Made by a program: the position numbers and the translations under genes. From an uncultured Collinsella sp. (lineage in GTDB: Bacteria; Actinomycetota; Coriobacteriia; Coriobacteriales; Coriobacteriaceae), in the NCBI GenBank assembly GCA_900757465.1, contig CAAENY010000058.1, positions 1 through 11,245 of the forward strand: 11,245 nucleotides of DNA, in the 5' to 3' direction. Below, one piece after another: positions 7,282 through 11,245 of the stretch; within the stretch, counting starts at the first letter, position 1; every line of letters starts with the position of its first letter. The notes under the pieces were generated by a model. It ran no database searches. It was not told the origin of the DNA and worked only from the letters and a program-made list of their open reading frames with translations.

Positions 7282-8844
7282 ATGGCATTCGTTTCGCTCG
7301 CCATCATCGCACTCGTGGCCTTTGCGAGTCCTTTTATCGCCTCGGCGATTCCTGGAAAACCTGTTCCCGAGACGGTCTTTTTGCTCGTGCTCGGCGCGGT
7401 GCTGGGACCCCATATGCTCGGCGTCATCCATGTAGATGCCGAGGTCTCGCTTGTGTCCGAGCTCGGCCTGGCCTTTTTGTTCCTGCTTGCCGGCTTTGAG
7501 ATCGACCCCAAGAGCATCACGGGCGTCGAGGGGCGCTACGGCTTGGCGACGTGGGTCGTCACGTTTGGTATCGCCTGGCTTGCCGTGCGCTTTACCCCGT
7601 GGTTCTCGGTCAGCCATTTCGACGGTATCGCCGTAACGCTTGCCCTCACTTCTACGGCGCTCGGCACGCTCGTGCCCATCATGCGTGAGCGCTCGCTCAC
7701 TGGCACGCGTGTGGGCGACTCGATTCTCGCGTATGGCACCTGGGGCGAGCTCGGCCCTGTGCTCGCCATGTCGGTGCTGCTGTCTGCCCGCACTGGCATC
7801 CAAACGCTCGTAATCCTTGGCTTGTTTGCGGTGGTTTGCGTGTTGCTGGCCGTGGTCCCGAGCCGCTCCAAGCGCGTCGGCAGCCGCTTCTTTGCGTTTG
7901 TCGAGGAGCGCGCCGATACCACGTCGCAGACCTTCGTGCGCCTGACGGTGCTCATCCTGGTCACGCTCGTGGCGTTCTCAGCTGTCTTTGATCTCGACAT
8001 CGTGTTGGGTTCTTTTGCCGCCGGCTTTGTCCTGCGCTATATCATCCCCGAGGGCAACCATACGCTCGAGACCAAGCTCGACGGCCTGGCCTACGGTTTT
8101 TTGATTCCGGTGTTCTTTACCGTATCGGGCGCAAAGATCGATCTGACGGCCGTGGCGTCGCGCCCGGGTTTGCTCGTGGGTTTTATCATGGCGTTGCTGA
8201 TTATTCGTGCCGTGCCCATTCTTATTTCTATGAGCATTTGCCCTGCGACGCGCGATGTGTCGGCGTATGGTCGCATTACCGTGGCCCTGTACTGCACCAC
8301 GGCGCTGCCGATCATCGTTGCCGTGACGAGCGTTGCCGTCAACGCGGGTGCGTTGTCGCAAGATATTGCGTCGGTCATGGTTGCCGCCGGTGCCATCACG
8401 GTGTTCTTGATGCCGCTACTCGCTCAGCTCTTCTACCGCGTGGTCGACGCCGCACCGGTCGCCGCCGTGGCAGAAGTTGCCGAGCATCCATCCGATGCGC
8501 TCGACATCCTGCGCGCCCATCACGATTTGGCGAGCCTGCTCGCACGCGAGCACGAGCTGCTGACCTCGCATGGTCACGGACGCACACTCGACGGCATACC
8601 TACCCTTGATTCCATTGCGGACCGCCTCTCGGCCGAGGCGGCAAGCGGGCACATCGATGCCCGTATCGTGGACGCGGCGCACCTGCTTGCCGATAAGACT
8701 TATGGTGATGAGATTGACACGTCCGAGCTGACTCCGCATGAGCGTCGCCGCCTGGAGCGCGCCAAGCTCGCCGTGCGCGAATACCGCCGCCGCATGCTGG
8801 AGCTCTATGCAAGAGAAGAAGCCGAGGACGACGACGGCAAGTAG
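7282..8844 (+). CDS. CPA2-family cation/proton antiporter with novel C-terminal tail
   Basis: 520 residues, from ATG with ribosome binding site AGAAAGG six bases upstream. Residues 1-390 form about 12 membrane segments of the sodium/proton exchanger fold. Family marks are PETVFLLVLGAVLGP near the start, ELGLAFLFLLAGFEID, LALTSTALGTLVPIMRE, LGSFAAGFVLR and GFLIPVFFTVSGAKIDL, paralleling KefB/KefC. Such proteins exchange Na+ or K+ for H+ across the inner membrane. The acidic pair in helix 5, usually QD or ND in CPA families, aligns to Gly155-Glu156 here (TWGELGPVLAM). After residue 390 comes a soluble tail of about 130 residues that is not the TrkA-N (nucleotide-binding) domain of KefB/C. It is rich in charged residues and ends in a predicted helix (PHERRRLERAKLAVREYRRR) and an acidic tip. 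The ion and the tail's role cannot be told. It appears monocistronic. Confidence 0.88.
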   Translation: MAFVSLAIIALVAFASPFIASAIPGKPVPETVFLLVLGAVLGPHMLGVIHVDAEVSLVSELGLAFLFLLAGFEIDPKSITGVEGRYGLATWVVTFGIAWLAVRFTPWFSVSHFDGIAVTLALTSTALGTLVPIMRERSLTGTRVGDSILAYGTWGELGPVLAMSVLLSARTGIQTLVILGLFAVVCVLLAVVPSRSKRVGSRFFAFVEERADTTSQTFVRLTVLILVTLVAFSAVFDLDIVLGSFAAGFVLRYIIPEGNHTLETKLDGLAYGFLIPVFFTVSGAKIDLTAVASRPGLLVGFIMALLIIRAVPILISMSICPATRDVSAYGRITVALYCTTALPIIVAVTSVAVNAGALSQDIASVMVAAGAITVFLMPLLAQLFYRVVDAAPVAAVAEVAEHPSDALDILRAHHDLASLLAREHELLTSHGHGRTLDGIPTLDSIADRLSAEAASGHIDARIVDAAHLLADKTYGDEIDTSELTPHERRRLERAKLAVREYRRRMLELYAREEAEDDDGK

Positions 8845-8859
8845 TCGATACTCTCTCGG

Positions 8860-9090
8860 GGAAGCCGCGTCCCGCTTTGAAGGCTCGGAACGGGATGTGG
8901 TTTCCGAAACGGGGGCCGTTGGGAAACTGTGTCCCGGAATGGGCGTTCAGAGTGGGATGCAGTTTCCGCGAGAGACCCGTTGCGGAAACGGTATCCCAGA
9001 ATCGGCGTTCAAAACGGGACGCAGTTTCCGCAAGGAGGTCCTGGGGAAACCGTGCTCCGTTCTGATCCGAGATACTGGGACATAGTTTCT
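8860..9090. repeat. intergenic tandem array of four imperfect dyads (eight alternating half-sites)
   Basis: Eight copies of a 14-base half-site, consensus GGGAYRYRGTTTCC, alternate in orientation: reverse at 8860, 8922, 8984 and 9045, forward at 8892, 8954, 9016 and 9077. Each reverse-forward pair forms a 46-base dyad (14 + 18-base loop + 14). The pairs recur every 62, 62 and 61 bases with 16, 16 and 15 bases between them. The outer GGGA and GTTTCC parts are conserved and the central four bases vary. The loops at 8936 and 8998 agree at 13 of 18 positions, while the loop at 8874 looks more like the reverse complement of the one at 8998. The array starts 16 bases after the antiporter stop and ends 13 bases before a bidirectional terminator, so it would form the 3' untranslated region of that mRNA. 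It resembles a REP/BIME-type or structured-RNA element; no transposase is nearby. Its function is unknown. Confidence 0.85.
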
Positions 9091-9102
9091 CTTTCATAAC
9101 AG

Positions 9103-9150
9103 AAGAAGGCGCGCTGCCTGCAGTTGATGCAGACGGCGCGCCTTCTTTGT
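9103..9150. terminator. bidirectional terminator between antiporter and SDR genes
   Basis: A perfect 12-base inverted repeat (9103-9114 with 9136-9147, arm AAGAAGGCGCGC) has an inner stem CTGCA/TGCAG (9118-9122 with 9128-9132). T-rich sequence follows on both strands (TTCTTTGTT on plus, TTCTTCTGTTAT on minus). It lies between convergent genes and can end both. The 40 bases from here to the SDR stop codon hold nothing I recognise. Confidence 0.9.
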
Positions 9151-9189
9151 TGGACTATGTTGAGGCTGGGAGCTGAGGCTTGTGGTCCC

Positions 9190-9939
9190 TTAAGAGCGGG
9201 CGGCTCCGTCGACGGGGAGGATGGCGCCCGTGACATAGGAGGACATGTCGCTCGCTAGGAAAACGAAGGCGTTGGCGACATCCTCGGGCTCGCCCATGCG
9301 ACCGAGCGGAATAGTGGCGATGATGGGCTTGATGACTTCTTCGGGCAGGTTGGCGACCATATCGGTCTTGGTTACGCCAGGCGCGACGGCATTGACTCGA
9401 ATGCCCATGGGGGCGAGCTCGCGCGAGAGCGACTGGACCATGCCGTTGACGGCAAACTTGGACGTTGGATAGCCGACGCCGGAGGGCTGACCGTACTTGG
9501 CGACCATCGAGCTCGTGGTGGTGATGGTGCCGCCGTGGCCGGCCTCGGTCATGATCTTGGCGGCAGCCTGGTGACCATTAAAGACGGCGACGACATTGAG
9601 GTCCATGACCTTTGCAAACTCTTCTGCCGTGTAATCCAAAAGGGGCGAGCGCTGGGAGATGCCGGCGTTGTTGACGACCGTGTCCAAGCCGCCCATGTCG
9701 GCTGCGGCCTGGGTAAAGGACTCGGTTACGGCTTCGAGCGAGGTGAGGTCGCAGGAGCGGCCCCAGACCTTGGCGTCGGGATAGGCGGCTGCTAGCTTCT
9801 CAACGGCCGCGTCGGCAGTCTCCTGGCGCGAGCCAAAGACGGTGACGGCAGCGCCTTCCTCGATAAAACGGCAGGCGATGGCATAGCCGATACCGCGCGT
9901 TCCTCCGGTGATGATTGCTTTCTTGCCCTCAAGCAACAT
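9190..9939 (-). CDS. short-chain dehydrogenase/reductase, BaiA/FabG-like
   Basis: 249 residues, a classical short-chain dehydrogenase with a Rossmann fold, probably cytoplasmic. Visible motifs are the nucleotide-binding TGGTRGIG (residues 11-18), the structural NNAG, DLNVVAVF, and the catalytic set Ser144, Tyr157 and Lys161 (SGVGYPTSKFAVNG), ending in GAILPVDGA. The start at 9939 is chosen because MLLEGKKAIITGG is the normal family beginning and AGAGGAAG precedes it; the longer frame to 10011 has no family-like sequence. From memory it parallels the bile-acid 3alpha-hydroxysteroid dehydrogenase BaiA: same length, IITGGTRGIG, a VFG...D.A...L...YP..KVWG..CDLTS block, GVGYP.SK, and TDM. Ser37-Arg38 after the second strand suggest NADP(H) rather than NAD(H). 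It could instead be a FabG-type 3-oxoacyl-ACP reductase or a sugar-alcohol dehydrogenase, but no fatty-acid genes are adjacent. Single gene with its own terminator. Confidence 0.88.
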   Translation of the reverse strand: MLLEGKKAIITGGTRGIGYAIACRFIEEGAAVTVFGSRQETADAAVEKLAAAYPDAKVWGRSCDLTSLEAVTESFTQAAADMGGLDTVVNNAGISQRSPLLDYTAEEFAKVMDLNVVAVFNGHQAAAKIMTEAGHGGTITTTSSMVAKYGQPSGVGYPTSKFAVNGMVQSLSRELAPMGIRVNAVAPGVTKTDMVANLPEEVIKPIIATIPLGRMGEPEDVANAFVFLASDMSSYVTGAILPVDGAARS

Positions 9940-10087
9940 AGTGCTTCCTCTCATCGCGGGCGGACATTCGCAGCACAGCGTAGCGGTAGCCGGAATCGGC
10001 CGCGTTTGCATATCGGTGAACGGTAGCCCGCGTTACCGATGAGCGGCTCGCGCAAATATGCTCTGCCGTTGTGCTTGGAGCAGGTGA
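9940..10087 (-). promoter_or_regulatory. SDR upstream region with nested inverted repeats
   Basis: This non-coding stretch precedes the SDR gene. It holds a dyad ATCGGT (10012-10017) / ACCGAT (10035-10040), overlapping an alternative stem CGGTA (10021-10025) / TACCG (10034-10038), flanked by an outer pair GCATAT (10008-10013) / ATATGC (10056-10061). These could be an operator or a leader structure. A confident -35/-10 pair is not visible. AGAGGAAG five bases before the ATG is the ribosome binding site. Confidence 0.35.
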
Positions 10088-10122
10088 CAAAAGGGCTCCC
10101 GTCCCAGAACGGACGGGAGCCC
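10088..10122 (-). terminator. intrinsic terminator after hom
   Basis: A perfect 12-base inverted repeat (10093-10104 with 10111-10122, arm GGGCTCCCGTCC) with a six-base loop is followed on the minus strand by TTTTGT. It lies 31 bases after the hom stop. The plus strand lacks a T-run, so it serves hom. Confidence 0.9.
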
Positions 10123-10153
10123 TCAAAGCGCGTATTGCTAAGCGAGCGTTGGA

Positions 10154-11245
10154 TTAGTTGGCCATGACGCCTTCGGTCCAGGCCTCGACGTCCTCGATGC
10201 GCAGGACGTTGGCGACCTCGGCCACGCAGTCGACGCTGGCAAGCTCGGCGGCGGCAGCCTGGACGTCCTTCTCGAGCGCGCGGTGCGTCAGGAAGATGAC
10301 CGAGCAGGCATCGCTGACGCCCGACTTGCCGTCCTCGACCTGGTTGATGAGCGAGATCGAGATGTTGTGCTTGGCAAAGATGTCGACCGTCTCGGACAGG
10401 GCGCCCACGCGGTCGGCGACCTTCAGGCGCACATAGTACTTGGTCTGGAGCTCGTCCATGGGCTTAAAGGCGAGGTTGTGGCCATAGGGCTCAATCTCGG
10501 GCAGCGGAGCCACGCCGCGGCTAATCTGCTCGGAGAGCGACAGGATATCGCCTACGACGGCGCTCGCGGTGGGGAAGGAGCCTGCGCCCGCGCCGTAGAA
10601 CATGGTCTCGCCCACGGCGTCGCCCACCACGTAGACGGCGTTCATGGCGCCGTTGACCTTGGCGAGCATATGGTCTGCCGGGATGAGCGTGGGGTGCACG
10701 CGAACGTCGACGCCGGCGTCGGTGTTGCGGGCAATGCCCAGCAGCTTAATGGTGTAGCCGAGCTCGCGGGCCTGGGCGATGTCCTCGGCGCCGATGGTAC
10801 GGATACCCTGCTGGTACACATCGTCGGTGGTAACGCGGGTGCCAAAGCCGATGGAGGCGAGGATGGCCGTCTTGCTGGCGGCGTCGAAGCCGTCGACGTC
10901 GGCGGACGGGTCGGCCTCGGCATAGCCCTTGGCCTGCGCGTCGGCAAGCACGTCGGCGTAATCGGCGCCCTCGGCGTCCATGCGCGACAGGATATAGTTG
11001 GTGGTACCGTTGAGAATGCCGGCGATGGTCAGGATCTTGTTGCCCACCAGGTCGTGCTCGAGCGTGCTCACGATGGGGATGCCACCGCCGCAGCTGGCCT
11101 CGCACTTAATCTGCACGCCGCACGCGCGCGCCTTCTCGGCAAGCGTCTCGACGTGACGGCCCAGCAGGGCCTTGTTGGCAGAGACGACGTGCTTGCCGTG
11201 CTCAAAGGCAGTGGTGAAGATTTCGGTTGCGGGATGCTCGCCACC
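10154..11245 (-). CDS. hom: homoserine dehydrogenase, N-terminus beyond window edge
   Basis: 363 residues are visible and the frame is open to the window end. Full proteins are about 420-430 residues, so about 60 residues of the NAD(P)-binding fold are missing; the GTG at 11116 is internal. The enzyme reduces aspartate semialdehyde to homoserine, the branch point to threonine and methionine. Numbering from the window edge, the sequence opens with GGEHPATE and continues HGKHVVSANKALLGRH (Lys25 conserved), CEASCGGGIPIV (49-59), GILNGTTNYIL (76-86) and DGFDAASKTAILASIGF (Asp118 and Lys125, catalytic-type residues). A C-terminal ACT domain (about 269-350, YYVRLKVADRVGALSETVDIF) is the usual site for feedback control by threonine in Gram-positive forms. 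EASC has cysteine where many homologues have valine or alanine. A terminator follows the stop. Confidence in function is very high. Confidence 0.96.
   Translation of the reverse strand, partial: GGEHPATEIFTTAFEHGKHVVSANKALLGRHVETLAEKARACGVQIKCEASCGGGIPIVSTLEHDLVGNKILTIAGILNGTTNYILSRMDAEGADYADVLADAQAKGYAEADPSADVDGFDAASKTAILASIGFGTRVTTDDVYQQGIRTIGAEDIAQARELGYTIKLLGIARNTDAGVDVRVHPTLIPADHMLAKVNGAMNAVYVVGDAVGETMFYGAGAGSFPTASAVVGDILSLSEQISRGVAPLPEIEPYGHNLAFKPMDELQTKYYVRLKVADRVGALSETVDIFAKHNISISLINQVEDGKSGVSDACSVIFLTHRALEKDVQAAAAELASVDCVAEVANVLRIEDVEAWTEGVMAN

Noticed and set aside
8860..9090. CRISPR array
   Set aside because: The repeated units are short, degenerate and alternate in orientation; gaps are 15-18 bases and partly similar to each other; no cas genes are present.
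8600..9097. Minus-strand open frame of 165 codons covering the dyad array
   Set aside because: It combines the repeat array with the antisense of the antiporter 3' end. The translation repeats array-derived segments (RF..., QFP..., GNHIPF) and has no convincing ribosome binding site. It is repeat-derived rather than a gene.
10154..11116. A complete homoserine dehydrogenase starting at the GTG at 11116
   Set aside because: Upstream codons in the same frame encode the conserved GGEHPATE...GKHVVSANKALL segment, so the gene continues past the window edge.

Overview
The window looks like a chromosomal segment of a high-GC Gram-positive bacterium of the Coriobacteriia, most probably a gut Collinsella. 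This is inferred from GC-rich third codon positions, a clostridial/streptococcal-type single-chain PurL in an otherwise actinobacterial-looking background, and a short-chain dehydrogenase resembling the gut bile-acid enzyme BaiA. No 16S rRNA or other taxonomic marker is present, so the genus is a judgement. The window holds seven protein genes (the first and last cut by the window edges), several clear intrinsic terminators, no tRNA or rRNA, no CRISPR array and no recognisable transposase.

Layout. 3-881 (+) is the C-terminal nine-tenths of a 2-keto-3-deoxygluconate permease (kdgT), followed by a strong terminator. 1072-2214 (+) is a seven-helix membrane protein with a C-terminal GGDEF (diguanylate cyclase) domain, with its own promoter candidate and a GTG start. 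It converges on an EamA-family transporter (2316-3251, -). Upstream of that lies the large purine gene purL (3351-7097, -), separated from the transporter by a textbook terminator. A 184-base divergent intergenic region leads to a CPA2-type cation/proton antiporter (7282-8844, +) with an unusual C-terminal tail. The 345 bases between the antiporter and the next gene hold the most striking non-coding structure of the window: four imperfect dyads in a 61-62-base tandem register (eight alternating 14-base half-sites, 8860-9090), then a bidirectional terminator. 9190-9939 (-) is a BaiA-like short-chain dehydrogenase. After another terminator comes homoserine dehydrogenase (hom, 10154 to the window end, -).

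The genes do not form one pathway. They are mostly single-gene transcription units: purine synthesis (PurL), threonine/methionine-branch amino acid synthesis (Hom), sugar-acid uptake (KdgT), ion homeostasis (antiporter), metabolite export (EamA), c-di-GMP signalling (GGDEF) and a redox enzyme that may act on steroids or other alcohols. I see no defence system or integrated element. The best candidate for something undescribed is the 8860-9090 array, whose half-sites can pair in two mutually exclusive registers and pair better as plus-strand RNA than as minus-strand RNA.
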